This document shows, piece by piece, positions 4,380-11,546 of a DNA stretch of 19,542 nt; position 1 is the stretch's first letter; every line of letters begins with the position of its first letter. The notes under the pieces were generated by a model that saw only the letters and a program-made list of their open reading frames with translations, made no database searches and was not told the DNA's origin. The stretch lies in contig WQRP01000012.1 of NCBI GenBank assembly GCA_009786675.1, positions 1 to 19,542 of the forward strand, given 5' to 3'. Both the position numbers and the translations under genes were made by a program. The stretch comes from Treponema sp. GTDB lineage: Bacteria > Spirochaetota > Spirochaetia > Treponematales > Breznakiellaceae.

Positions 4380-6314
4380 ATGAGCAGCCAAGGAAACGCC
4401 GGAACCCTGGAAAGCCTAAAGGCGGCCGCCCGCGACGCGCCCAGGCTTCCAGGCGTCTATCTCTGGAAGGACGAGGCGGGGCAGATTATCTACGTCGGCA
4501 AGGCGAAGTCCCTGCGGGATCGCCTGGGCTCGTATTTCTCCAAGGCCAAGGACATAAAGACCGCGACCCTGGTGCGGCACGCGGCGGGCATCGAGACCAT
4601 CATCGTCCCCAGCGAGTACGAGGCCCTGCTTCTGGAAAACACCCTTATCAAGCAGCACTCGCCAAGGTACAACATCAACCTAAAGGACGGGAAAAGCTAC
4701 CCGGTCATCCGCGTGACGAACGAGGACTTCCCCCGGGTTTTCAGGACGCGGCGAATCGTGGAGGACGGCAGCCTCTACTTCGGCCCCTTCCCCGACCTGA
4801 AAAAAGTCGACGCCATGCTGGACCTGATCGACAAGCTGTTCCCGCTTCGCAAGTGCCGGCGGCTGCAAAAGCGGACCGGGCCCTGCATGTACTACCACAT
4901 CGGCCAGTGCGAGGCTCCGTGCTGCGGAAAAATCGGGACGGAGCGGTACGCCTTCCACGTCGAGCAGATCCGGCGGATGCTTTCTGGCGACGAGGGGCCG
5001 CTGGTCGTCAGCCTTACCGTAAAGATGCACGAGGCGGCCAGGGAACTCAAGTTCGAGTGGGCGGCAAGGATCCGCAACGCAATCGTGGCGATCGAGAGCC
5101 TCGCCGGCGAGGACAGCGCGGTCGTCGACTTCGATTCGGAGGGCAGGGACTACATCGCCTGGGCGACCGAGGGCGTACTGACGACGTTCACGGTCTTCTC
5201 GATGCGCGGCGGCAAGATGACCGGGAGGGAACTTTTCCGCACGAAATCGGCGGCGGACGAGGGGAATTCGCTGGAACACTTCGTCACCTCCTACTACGAT
5301 TCCGCGCGCCCTCCCCCCGCCAGGATTTACGTGCAGCCCCAGGCGGAAAGCGCCGGGGGGGGAGGGATCGGCGAGGACCATTTGCGAAGCTGGTTCGCGG
5401 CGCGGTTCGGCAACGCGCCGGATCTTTTGTACCCGGCCGAGAAACGTCACACGGCGGTCCTCGCGATGGCGCGGCAGAACGCGACGGAGGATCTTCGCAA
5501 GCGGCTGAAGGAGCGCGGCGCGGGGCCCGCGCTGGACGAGATCGCGCGGATCCTTGGCCTGGCGGGAAGGCCGGAGCGCATCGAGGGCTTCGACATAGCC
5601 CAGCTTGACGGCAGGCACCCGGTCGCGTCGCTCGTTTCGTTCAGGAACGGCGTGCCCGACAAAAAAAACTACCGCCATTTCAGGCTGCGAACCGTCGTCG
5701 GCATCGTGGACGATTTCGCCTCCATGCGCGAGGCGGTGCGGCGTCGTTACTCCCGCCTGCTCCGCGAGGGCCTGGAACTCCCCGACCTGATCCTGATCGA
5801 CGGCGGCATCGGGCAGGTAAACGCCGCGAAAGGCGTCCTGGACGAGCTTGGGCTGGCCTGCGGCGTCGTCGGCCTGGCAAAACGCGACGAGGAGCTTTGG
5901 CTGCCCGGAGCGGCGGAACCGGTTACCCTGTCCCGCCGCTCCGAGGCGCTAAAGGTCCTGCAGTTCGTCCGCGACGAAACCCACCGCTTTGCCACGGGAC
6001 TTAACCAAAAACTGCGATCCAGGGATCTGCTGTTCCCCGCGCTGGAATCAGTCGAGGGCATAGGCAAGAAACGCGCGGCGGCGATTATGAGGGCCTACGA
6101 AAGCATCGAGAACGTCGCGGCGGCGGATCCACTGGAGCTTGCGGAAAAATGCGGGATAGCGCGGGCAGCGGCAAAGGCAGTGCGGGCAGCAGCGAGGCTC
6201 GCGCTGGAGGACCGCAAGGTTCGACCGCGAGCCAGGCAAGGCAAGGCAAGCGGCGTAGGGGAATCGCTAGCGACAGAGGCGGGACACGGAGCCGACGGGG
6301 AATCCCCGCCTTAA
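4380..6314 (+). CDS. uvrC: UvrC, excinuclease ABC subunit C
   Basis: UvrC makes both incisions around a DNA lesion in the UvrABC nucleotide-excision repair complex. From ATG 4380 it is 644 residues. The N-terminal GIY-YIG nuclease (GVYLWKDEAGQIIYVGKAKSLRDRL) comes first, then the Cys-containing segment (CRRLQKRTGPCMYYHIGQC, EAPC), the UVR helix pair (~205-240) that contacts UvrB, and the RNase H-like 5' nuclease with D405 (GFDIAQ), D474 (LIDGG) and H535 (DETHRFA). C-terminal helix-hairpin-helix motifs follow (VEGIGKKRAAAIM). A ~40-residue Arg/Gly-rich tail is extra. A longer frame from GTG 4332 starts inside a repeat and adds 16 unlike residues, so 4380 is preferred although no Shine-Dalgarno precedes it. 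It converges with the LUD gene, 13 nt apart. Confidence 0.97.
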   Translation: MSSQGNAGTLESLKAAARDAPRLPGVYLWKDEAGQIIYVGKAKSLRDRLGSYFSKAKDIKTATLVRHAAGIETIIVPSEYEALLLENTLIKQHSPRYNINLKDGKSYPVIRVTNEDFPRVFRTRRIVEDGSLYFGPFPDLKKVDAMLDLIDKLFPLRKCRRLQKRTGPCMYYHIGQCEAPCCGKIGTERYAFHVEQIRRMLSGDEGPLVVSLTVKMHEAARELKFEWAARIRNAIVAIESLAGEDSAVVDFDSEGRDYIAWATEGVLTTFTVFSMRGGKMTGRELFRTKSAADEGNSLEHFVTSYYDSARPPPARIYVQPQAESAGGGGIGEDHLRSWFAARFGNAPDLLYPAEKRHTAVLAMARQNATEDLRKRLKERGAGPALDEIARILGLAGRPERIEGFDIAQLDGRHPVASLVSFRNGVPDKKNYRHFRLRTVVGIVDDFASMREAVRRRYSRLLREGLELPDLILIDGGIGQVNAAKGVLDELGLACGVVGLAKRDEELWLPGAAEPVTLSRRSEALKVLQFVRDETHRFATGLNQKLRSRDLLFPALESVEGIGKKRAAAIMRAYESIENVAAADPLELAEKCGIARAAAKAVRAAARLALEDRKVRPRARQGKASGVGESLATEAGHGADGESPP

Positions 6315-6327
6315 GCGGCCCGCAAAT

Positions 6328-6969
6328 TCAGAACCCCAAATCCTTGCCCACCAGGACCACCTTTATCCGCCCGGCGGGCTTGCAGGATCTTATCGTTACA
6401 AAGTAGTTGCAGGCTGATTCCGCGGACATGCAGTCGGCGCAGGCTCCGGTTTCGTTGCAGGGGGTCTTTAGCGCGGGGAACCGCTGCACGTTCGTGGGCG
6501 CGGCAAGGTTTCTTGCGCGCGCCACCGCGTCGAACAGGGTTTTCGCGACCTTGTTCATGCCGGCGACGACAACCACCTGCCTGGGGCCGTAGATCATCGC
6601 CGCGACCCGGTTGCCGAACCCGTCAATGTTTACCAACTGCCCGTCCTCGCTTATGGCGTTGGTGCCGGTAAGGTAGGTGTCGCAGATCATCGCCTTGCGC
6701 ATGATTTCCGCCCGTTCCTCCGGGCTTGCGGCCTTGTCCCGATCCAGCAAAGCAAAGCCTTCCCCGGCCAGCCTTTCCTGCACGCCAAGGCCGGCGAGCG
6801 TCACGGAACCGCCCCAGGAAACGACGTGATCCCTGGGGATTAGCGACACAACGGCATCCACCGCCTCGGCGGGTTCGTCAAAGTACCAGGCATCGAAGAA
6901 ACGCGCCTTCAGCGCCTTTACAAGTTTGGGCCCCAGTTTTGAATAACGCTGTTCCGCAAAAGTTCTCAT
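6328..6969 (-). CDS. LUD-domain protein (LutC/YkgG-like, DUF162)
   Basis: The 213-residue protein carries the LUD fold signatures SWGGSVTLAGLG, DTYLTGTNAISEDGQLVNIDGFGNRVAAMIYGP and VVVVAGMNKV, and ends in KVVLVGKDLGF. Stand-alone LUD proteins are related to the lactate-oxidation protein LutC but their reaction is usually unknown; no lutA or lutB is nearby. Four cysteines (C171, C177, C180, C187; Cx5Cx2Cx6C) near the C-terminus may bind a metal or Fe-S cluster, which is inference. The ATG is 1 nt after the hpf stop (TAG-C-ATG), so it is the last gene of the nfeD-rpoN-hpf cluster and is probably translated by coupling. Confidence 0.85.
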   Translation of the reverse strand: MRTFAEQRYSKLGPKLVKALKARFFDAWYFDEPAEAVDAVVSLIPRDHVVSWGGSVTLAGLGVQERLAGEGFALLDRDKAASPEERAEIMRKAMICDTYLTGTNAISEDGQLVNIDGFGNRVAAMIYGPRQVVVVAGMNKVAKTLFDAVARARNLAAPTNVQRFPALKTPCNETGACADCMSAESACNYFVTIRSCKPAGRIKVVLVGKDLGF

Positions 6970-6970
6970 G

Positions 6971-7261
6971 CTACCGCTTCTCCTTCACCTTTTCCTTTTC
7001 CTTGGTTATCTTCGCCTCTAGCTTGTCAATCATCTTGTCAATCGCGGCCTGAAGCTCGAAATCGCTTTCGCTCACGTGAACCGTGTTGCCCCAGCGGAAA
7101 TTCACCGTGGCCGCGGCCTCGAAGTCCTTTTCCTTTTTTAGGGCGACGATTAGATCCACAATCATGCCCTCGGCATTGTGGATGCGATCCAGTTTCTTGT
7201 TCAGGTACGCCTTCGCGTCCTCGTTCATCTCGAAGTGCAAAGCCTTGATTTCCGTGTTCAT
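6971..7261 (-). CDS. hpf: Short ribosome hibernation promoting factor (HPF / sigma-54 modulation protein)
   Basis: This 96-residue S30AE-domain protein matches the short HPF form (E. coli HPF is 95 residues). It has an alternating basic/hydrophobic core and ends in a Lys/Glu-rich helix (KLEAKITKEKEKVKEKR). Short HPF binds the 30S decoding region and helps form inactive 100S ribosomes in stationary phase. No long-form C-terminal dimerisation domain is present. Its ATG overlaps the rpoN stop (ATGA, 7258-7261), and AGGAGG lies just upstream inside rpoN, so it is translationally coupled. rpoN followed by hpf is a widely conserved order, which gave the family its old name. Confidence 0.93.
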   Translation of the reverse strand: MNTEIKALHFEMNEDAKAYLNKKLDRIHNAEGMIVDLIVALKKEKDFEAAATVNFRWGNTVHVSESDFELQAAIDKMIDKLEAKITKEKEKVKEKR

Positions 7262-8721
7262 TTCCTTCCTCCTGTCGCGTGTTGTTTTTTATGGCTTTCC
7301 GCCGTCGGAACGTGTTCCCGGTCATAAGAGGAGCCCAGGGCAAGTTCCTTGCGGTACTTTGCGACGGTCCTGCGGGCAAGCGGAATGCCGCGCTGCGCAA
7401 GCGCCTCCGAAATCTCCAGATCCGAAAGGTTTTTTTTCTCGGTTTCCACCAAATCCTGGATAATCGCCTTGACACCCTCTTTAGAGTAACGGGAGCCGGA
7501 CGATCCGGCGCCGCTTATCGAGTTGGTAAAAAAGCGGCGCAGCTCGAATATGCCCCACTCGGTCTGCACGTACTTGCCGTTGGCGATACGGGAGACCGTG
7601 GCCGCGTGTATCCCAAGCTCCCCGGCTATGTCGTTCAGGGTCAGGGGAACAAGGTGCCTGGGGCCGCTCGTGAAAAACGCCCGCTGAAACTCCAGCAAGG
7701 CGCGTACCACCATCTTAAGGGTGTGGTTCCGCATGGCAATCGAATTGATAAAAACCTTCGCTTCTCTGACGTTTTCGCGCGCGAACTCGCGAGCCGGACG
7801 ATCCTGCGGGGAGCCCCCTCCCCTCCCCCCGGGGTTCAGCTTCTTGAAAAACGGGTTGATCCCCAGCACTGGAATTACCTCGTTGTTAAAAATGATGACA
7901 AAATCGTCGCCGTCCCTTGCGACCTGGATATCCGGCACCACGAAACGAACCTCGGCGACGTTGAACCGCCGGCCTGGAAAAGGCGAAAGTTTTTTTATAA
8001 GGTCGAAACAGTCACGAGCCTTGTCCTTGTCGCAGATCATCGTTTTTGCCGCCTCCGAGAACTTTCCCTTTTCAAAAAGCCCAAGGTGATCCAGCGGGCA
8101 CTCCATGCAGCCCGGATCGTCGCGGCGCATGGAGATCTGGACCTTCAGGGATTCGCGGTAGTCGGCGGTGCAGCAGCCCACCGGATCAAGCGCGCGGACG
8201 ACGCCGACGGCCTCGCCCAGGCGGGGCGGCGGGATCGCCGGAAACGGGCCGCCTTCCCAAAGGGCCTCCCTAAAAAGGGTTTCCGGCGGTTCCCTGTGGA
8301 AACCGTCGTCGTCAAGGTTCTGGATCAAAACCGTCGCGATGGACCTAAGCTCGTCGTCCACCGGCTCAAGCTGCAGTTGCCACAAAAGATGCTGCTGGAG
8401 GGTTTCCTGCCGCGTAAGAACACCCTCTATGAAACCGTGGTGGTCGTCCGATGCGGAGGCCGTCGCCGCGCCGCCGCGCAGGAAGCCCGAATCGGAACTG
8501 GACTCAAAATACTCCTCGATTTCCTTTTGCCCAGATTCGGCGTTGTCCAGCGAAACCGTGCTGCGGTCGTCCAAAATTTCCAGAGCGGGATTCCGCTCAA
8601 GCTCCTCCGCGATTTTTTCCCGCAGATCGACCAAGGGCAGCTCCATCAGCTTTATGGACTGGTACATCTGCGGGCTCATTTTCAGCCCGAGCTGTTGCCT
8701 TTGGACAAAAGAAGCCTGCAT
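7258..8721 (-). CDS. rpoN: RNA polymerase sigma-54 factor (RpoN)
   Basis: At 487 residues it is a normal-length sigma-54. Region I (residues 1-50, LGLKMSPQMYQSIKLMELPLVDLREKI, ELERNPALE) is the activator-responsive part; an acidic linker and core-binding domain follow. A helix-turn-helix (LNDIAGELGIHAATVSRIANGKYV) precedes the RpoN box ARRTVAKYR at 449-457, which recognises the -24 element. About 30 polar residues follow the box. The core-binding region is Cys-rich (GCMECPLDHLG, MICDKDKARDC), which is unusual. The start is 8 nt after the SPFH stop, with GCAGGGTGT as ribosome site. Transcription from its promoters needs an AAA+ activator; one candidate, the NtrC-like protein, is encoded 5 kb away. 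Confidence 0.96.
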   Translation of the reverse strand: MQASFVQRQQLGLKMSPQMYQSIKLMELPLVDLREKIAEELERNPALEILDDRSTVSLDNAESGQKEIEEYFESSSDSGFLRGGAATASASDDHHGFIEGVLTRQETLQQHLLWQLQLEPVDDELRSIATVLIQNLDDDGFHREPPETLFREALWEGGPFPAIPPPRLGEAVGVVRALDPVGCCTADYRESLKVQISMRRDDPGCMECPLDHLGLFEKGKFSEAAKTMICDKDKARDCFDLIKKLSPFPGRRFNVAEVRFVVPDIQVARDGDDFVIIFNNEVIPVLGINPFFKKLNPGGRGGGSPQDRPAREFARENVREAKVFINSIAMRNHTLKMVVRALLEFQRAFFTSGPRHLVPLTLNDIAGELGIHAATVSRIANGKYVQTEWGIFELRRFFTNSISGAGSSGSRYSKEGVKAIIQDLVETEKKNLSDLEISEALAQRGIPLARRTVAKYRKELALGSSYDREHVPTAESHKKQHATGGRK

Positions 8722-8729
8722 ACACCCTG

Positions 8730-9647
8730 CTATTTTTTCGCAAGCTCCGCAACGCTTGTCACCAGCCCGGCCAAAGCCTGCATGTCCGAGGGAATGATTA
8801 TCTTCGTCGCCTGACCGTCGGCGACTTTCTGCAGGGCCTCAAGACTCCTAAGCCTGATAAGGGCCTCGTCGGCGGCGACCGCCTTAACCATGGAGAGCCC
8901 CTCCGCGGTGGCCTTCTGCACGCTAAGAATCGCCTGGGCCTCGCCCTCCGCCCTGCGGATGGCGGATTCCTTGGCGGCCTCCGCGTCGAGAATCATCGCC
9001 GCCTTGTCCGCCTCGGCCTTTAGAATCGTGGAGGCCTTTTGCCCCTCGGCGACCAGAATCGCGCTCTGCTTTTCGCCCTCGGCCTTCAGAATCGACTCGC
9101 GGCGCTCGCGCTCGGCCCGCATCTGCTTTTCCATCGCCTGCTGGATGCTTTCCGGGGGCATGATGTTCCTTACCTCCACGCGGTTCACCTTTATGCCCCA
9201 GGGGTCGGTGGCCTCGTCGAGCACCGTCCTCATGCGGGCGTTGATCATGTCGCGGCTGGTCAGGGTGTCGTCAAGCTCGAGCTCGCCGATGATGTTGCGC
9301 AGGGTGGTGTTGGTAAGGTTGTCGATGGCGCCCATCGGGTTTATGACGCCGTAGGTGTACAGCTTGGGATCGGTAACCTGGAGGTATATCACGGTGTCGA
9401 TCATCATCTTTACGTTGTCCTTGGTGATGACCGGCTGCGGATCGAAGTCCGCCACCTGCTCCTTCAGCGAGACCCTGCCGGCGATGCGGTCGATAAAGGG
9501 TATCTTTACGTGGATTCCCGTGCCCCAGGTGGAACTATACGCGCCCAGGCGCTCGATTACGAAGGCGTTCGACTGGGCGACGATTCTGATGTTCCCGATA
9601 ACGAGCGCCAGAATGAACGCCGCCAAAACCACTAAAATGACTTCCAT
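8730..9647 (-). CDS. SPFH/stomatin-family membrane protein (QmcA-like)
   Basis: From ATG 9647, preceded by AAGGAGA, the protein is 305 residues; an upstream in-frame start at 9683 would overlap nfeD and adds a non-hydrophobic stretch. One N-terminal membrane helix (residues 2-20) leads into the SPFH/band-7 domain (~22-185; NAFVIERLGAYSSTWGTGIHVKIPFIDRI, VNRVEVRNIMPPESIQQAMEKQMRAERERRE). The following segment is made of five 11-residue repeats (186-240, ILKAEGEKQSA type), which would form a long helix in the oligomeric ring. Stomatins form membrane cages or microdomains and act with NfeD partners, encoded here just upstream (13-nt gap). Confidence 0.9.
   Translation of the reverse strand: MEVILVVLAAFILALVIGNIRIVAQSNAFVIERLGAYSSTWGTGIHVKIPFIDRIAGRVSLKEQVADFDPQPVITKDNVKMMIDTVIYLQVTDPKLYTYGVINPMGAIDNLTNTTLRNIIGELELDDTLTSRDMINARMRTVLDEATDPWGIKVNRVEVRNIMPPESIQQAMEKQMRAERERRESILKAEGEKQSAILVAEGQKASTILKAEADKAAMILDAEAAKESAIRRAEGEAQAILSVQKATAEGLSMVKAVAADEALIRLRSLEALQKVADGQATKIIIPSDMQALAGLVTSVAELAKK
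8928..9092 (-). repeat. Five 11-residue (33-bp) coding repeats in the SPFH protein
   Basis: Residues 186-240 read as five consecutive hendecads: ILKAEGEKQSA, ILVAEGQKAST, ILKAEADKAAM, ILDAEAAKESA and IRRAEGEAQA-. Each begins with a hydrophobic residue followed by xAE, giving an 11-residue periodicity expected of a near-straight coiled coil. Confidence 0.8.
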
Positions 9648-9660
9648 AACGATTTTCTCC

Positions 9661-10116
9661 TTACTGCACCTGCCTGACGACAAGCTTTACGCCCTCGACG
9701 CGCAGGATTTCGCATTTGCTTCCCTCGACTATTTCCGAACCGTCGTCCGAAACCGCGGACCAAACCTGGCCGTTTACCTTTACCTCGCCCTTCTCGAACT
9801 CGGTTATCGTTTTCGCCACGGGGGCGCGCATTCCCGCCAGGCCGTCAACGTTGGTCTTCGTCTTGCCCATCCTGAATTTCCTGACGGCCAGCGGGCGGGT
9901 AAAAACCAGCAGGACGGCGGAAATCGCCAGAAAGATCAGGAGCTGGGCGGGCAGGGAAAGGCCTTCGAGCAGCAGGGAAAGGAACACCATAACCAGGGCG
10001 GCTATGGCGAGCCAGACCGTGGTCAGGCTGTAGGTGTGCAGCTCGACAAGGGCGAAAAAAACGACCAGCCCAAGCCATATCCACTGCATCGATATGTAAC
10101 CGAAAGTAGTCAGCAT
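9661..10116 (-). CDS. NfeD-family membrane protein
   Basis: The protein has 151 residues: about three hydrophobic helices (residues ~11-30, 33-52 and 55-73) followed by a soluble OB-fold domain (~90-151; VDGLAGMRAPVAKTI, GEVKVNGQVWSAVSDDGSEIVEGSKCEILRVEGVKLVV). This is the short NfeD type without the N-terminal ClpP-like protease. NfeD proteins pair with SPFH proteins, and the SPFH gene follows directly. ATG 10116 is used here; ATG 10089 (MQWIWLG) is an alternative. Neither has a Shine-Dalgarno, and a good promoter ends 9 nt before ATG 10116. Confidence 0.88.
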   Translation of the reverse strand: MLTTFGYISMQWIWLGLVVFFALVELHTYSLTTVWLAIAALVMVFLSLLLEGLSLPAQLLIFLAISAVLLVFTRPLAVRKFRMGKTKTNVDGLAGMRAPVAKTITEFEKGEVKVNGQVWSAVSDDGSEIVEGSKCEILRVEGVKLVVRQVQ

Positions 10117-10125
10117 ATGGGTTAC

Positions 10126-10154
10126 AGTCTACACCCACCGGGCAAGCGTGTCAA
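10126..10154 (-). promoter_or_regulatory. Promoter of the nfeD-SPFH-rpoN-hpf-LUD cluster
   Basis: On the minus strand TTGACA (10154-10149, perfect) is followed after exactly 17 nt by TAGACT (10131-10126, 4 of 6). The start point would fall ~2-3 nt before ATG 10116, so the message would be almost leaderless unless ATG 10089 is used. Confidence 0.6.
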
Positions 10155-10209
10155 TGGCCATACGTTTTGTCGCTACAAGCCCCCACGGTCCGCCCGCGAG
10201 GGCCCGCGC

Positions 10210-10638
10210 CTAGAACTGCAGGTCGACGGCCTCGACGCCCTCGAACCGGTTGTCTATATTGATCTCCGCCGGCACAATCCCCCAGGTCTCGTGGGCGGCG
10301 GAACGGTGGACGTTGAGCCTTACGTGGCTGAACTCGCCGTCCCTGAAAAACACCGACATGGAAGGCCAGGATCTGCCCGGCGGAAGGCTGACAAGCTCCC
10401 CCCTTGCGTCCCCGCCGGCAAACCATTCACCCGGCAGGTAGGCCCTGGCGACCCGGTTGCCCGACCTGCGGTACTGGACGACGTAGCCAAGGCGGTGCGA
10501 CCAGATTCTTTCCAGGGGCACGTTGATGTAGACAAGACCCCTTCCCTGGCCCTGTTCCTGCTCCTCTTCCTGGGCAAAAACAGGCAGCCCGCCGAAGAGG
10601 AAAACCAGAACGACAGCGGCGAAAACAAACTTCTTCAT
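10210..10638 (-). CDS. Secreted hypothetical protein, treponeme type
   Basis: The protein has 142 residues. A clear signal peptide (MKKFVFAAVVLVFLFGGLPVFA, cleavage predicted before QEEE) is followed by an acidic, Gln-rich spacer and a small domain containing VYINVPLERIWSHRLGYVVQYR, YLPGEWF, LPPGRSWPSMSVFFRDGEFSHVRLNVH and ETWGIVPAEI. No Cys at the cleavage site means a soluble periplasmic or secreted protein rather than a lipoprotein. The pattern looks like a conserved treponemal family of unknown function; I cannot name it. GGAGG lies at normal spacing before the ATG, and a strong promoter lies just upstream. It is followed by the nfeD promoter, so it is probably transcribed separately or as a leader gene. 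Confidence 0.8.
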   Translation of the reverse strand: MKKFVFAAVVLVFLFGGLPVFAQEEEQEQGQGRGLVYINVPLERIWSHRLGYVVQYRRSGNRVARAYLPGEWFAGGDARGELVSLPPGRSWPSMSVFFRDGEFSHVRLNVHRSAAHETWGIVPAEINIDNRFEGVEAVDLQF

Positions 10639-10658
10639 GACAACCTCCGTTACCTAGA

Positions 10659-10687
10659 AGTATAACAGAGAACCGGGCAATTCACAA
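10659..10687 (-). promoter_or_regulatory. Sigma-70-type promoter of the secreted hypothetical gene
   Basis: On the minus strand TTGTGA (10687-10682, 4 of 6) and TATACT (10664-10659, 5 of 6) are separated by 17 nt. The start point would be near 10652, leaving a leader of ~14 nt that includes the GGAGG ribosome site. Confidence 0.65.
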
Positions 10688-10835
10688 TAGAGCCAAGGCG
10701 CCGCGTTCCCCCCGCGCGCGCCGCCGGAAAATTCTCATGTTTGCATTTCCATGAAAAAACCACGATATTTTATGGCTGGGCATCCTGGGTTTTCCCGACC
10801 GCACGATAAAAAAACTATCCTGCAGGAGACCGGCG

Positions 10836-11546
10836 ATGGTAAAAAGAGGGATTCAGAAAATGTCGGCCGTTACGGCCCTGGCCTTGGTCCTGGCGATCGG
10901 CCCAACCGACGGCGACAACGGCGGCGGCGAGGATTTCACGCTGGAGCTTAGGGGACAGGCCGTCGAGATTGTCCCGCTGCGGGATCTCATGGCGTTCGGT
11001 TCCGCCGGGCACGACCCGCCGTGCCTTGGTTCCGCCAGGCACGCCGTCCGATCTACCATCGGCGCCAGCGGGAGCATCGTCCACGGCAGGCTGGAGTTCG
11101 TCAGCCGGGGCGTGCCTTCCTCCGCCAGCCACACGTTCGGCATAGGCCAGTGGTTCGACATGATCGGCAAGCGCGTCTCCAACGTCAGCGACAAAGCCGC
11201 GGAAATCGTCTACCTGGGGCTTCTTGTGGAGCCGCCACTGCACGGCGGGATCCCCGTCCAGGGAAGGATTGTCATGGACGACTTCGCCGGCTCCGTGTAC
11301 CGCGTGGCGATCCCGGTTTTCGTCGACCGGCCGGTCAGCCTTTACGTGTTCGACGACAGGACCTTCAGGGAATACCAGGCCCTTGGGTTCGGCAGGGGCT
11401 GGAGCGTCCTTGTGTTTGAGTACAGGCTAGACGACGAAGGGGAGGTCCTGGACGTGGGGGTACACGCCTTCGATCCCGGCGACCCCACACTGGAAGCGTT
11501 CCAGTTCGTGGTCTGGTGGAACCGGACTCAAAACAGCTCGCCCTGA
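10836..11546 (+). CDS. Hypothetical protein, probably exported
   Basis: The 236-residue protein starts at ATG 10836, 7 nt after AGGAGA. It has a basic and hydrophobic N-terminus (residues 2-22), then an Asp/Gly stretch (DGDNGGGEDF), and a mainly beta-type body (IVPLRDLMAF, FGIGQWFDMIGKRVSNVSDKAAEIVYLGLLVEP, GGIPVQGRIVMDDF, RPVSLYVFDDRTFREYQALGFGRGWSVLVFEYRLDDEG, VWWNRTQ). I do not recognise the family. Signal cleavage is not obvious, so membrane anchoring is possible. A 30-bp imperfect duplication lies within it. Its 3' end overlaps the 3' end of ligA by 19 nt on the opposite strand. It is divergent from the secreted protein gene at 10638. Confidence 0.75.
   Translation: MVKRGIQKMSAVTALALVLAIGPTDGDNGGGEDFTLELRGQAVEIVPLRDLMAFGSAGHDPPCLGSARHAVRSTIGASGSIVHGRLEFVSRGVPSSASHTFGIGQWFDMIGKRVSNVSDKAAEIVYLGLLVEPPLHGGIPVQGRIVMDDFAGSVYRVAIPVFVDRPVSLYVFDDRTFREYQALGFGRGWSVLVFEYRLDDEGEVLDVGVHAFDPGDPTLEAFQFVVWWNRTQNSSP
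10998..11043 (+). repeat. Short direct repeat, 30-bp spacing, within the hypothetical gene
   Basis: GGTTCCGCCGGGCACG (10998-11013) and GGTTCCGCCAGGCACG (11028-11043) differ at one base and are spaced by 10 codons, giving GSAGHDPPCLGSARHAV in the protein. It looks like a small in-frame duplication. Confidence 0.6.

Noticed and set aside
4680..5678. 332-codon minus-strand frame inside uvrC
   Set aside because: Antisense shadow of uvrC, which has all its domains and catalytic residues.
7279..8814. 511-codon open frame antisense to rpoN
   Set aside because: Shadow of the GC-rich rpoN codons. The product is Arg/Gly/His-rich with no recognisable motif, while the minus-strand frame is a complete sigma-54.
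9355..10665. 436-codon plus-strand frame across SPFH, nfeD and the secreted protein gene
   Set aside because: It runs antisense through three well-supported minus-strand genes and their promoters and has low-complexity composition.
10741..10764. TTGCAT-N17-GATATT as promoter of the hypothetical gene at 10836
   Set aside because: The -10 is poor and the hexamers fit only loosely; the gene surely has a promoter in this divergent gap, but this one cannot be supported.
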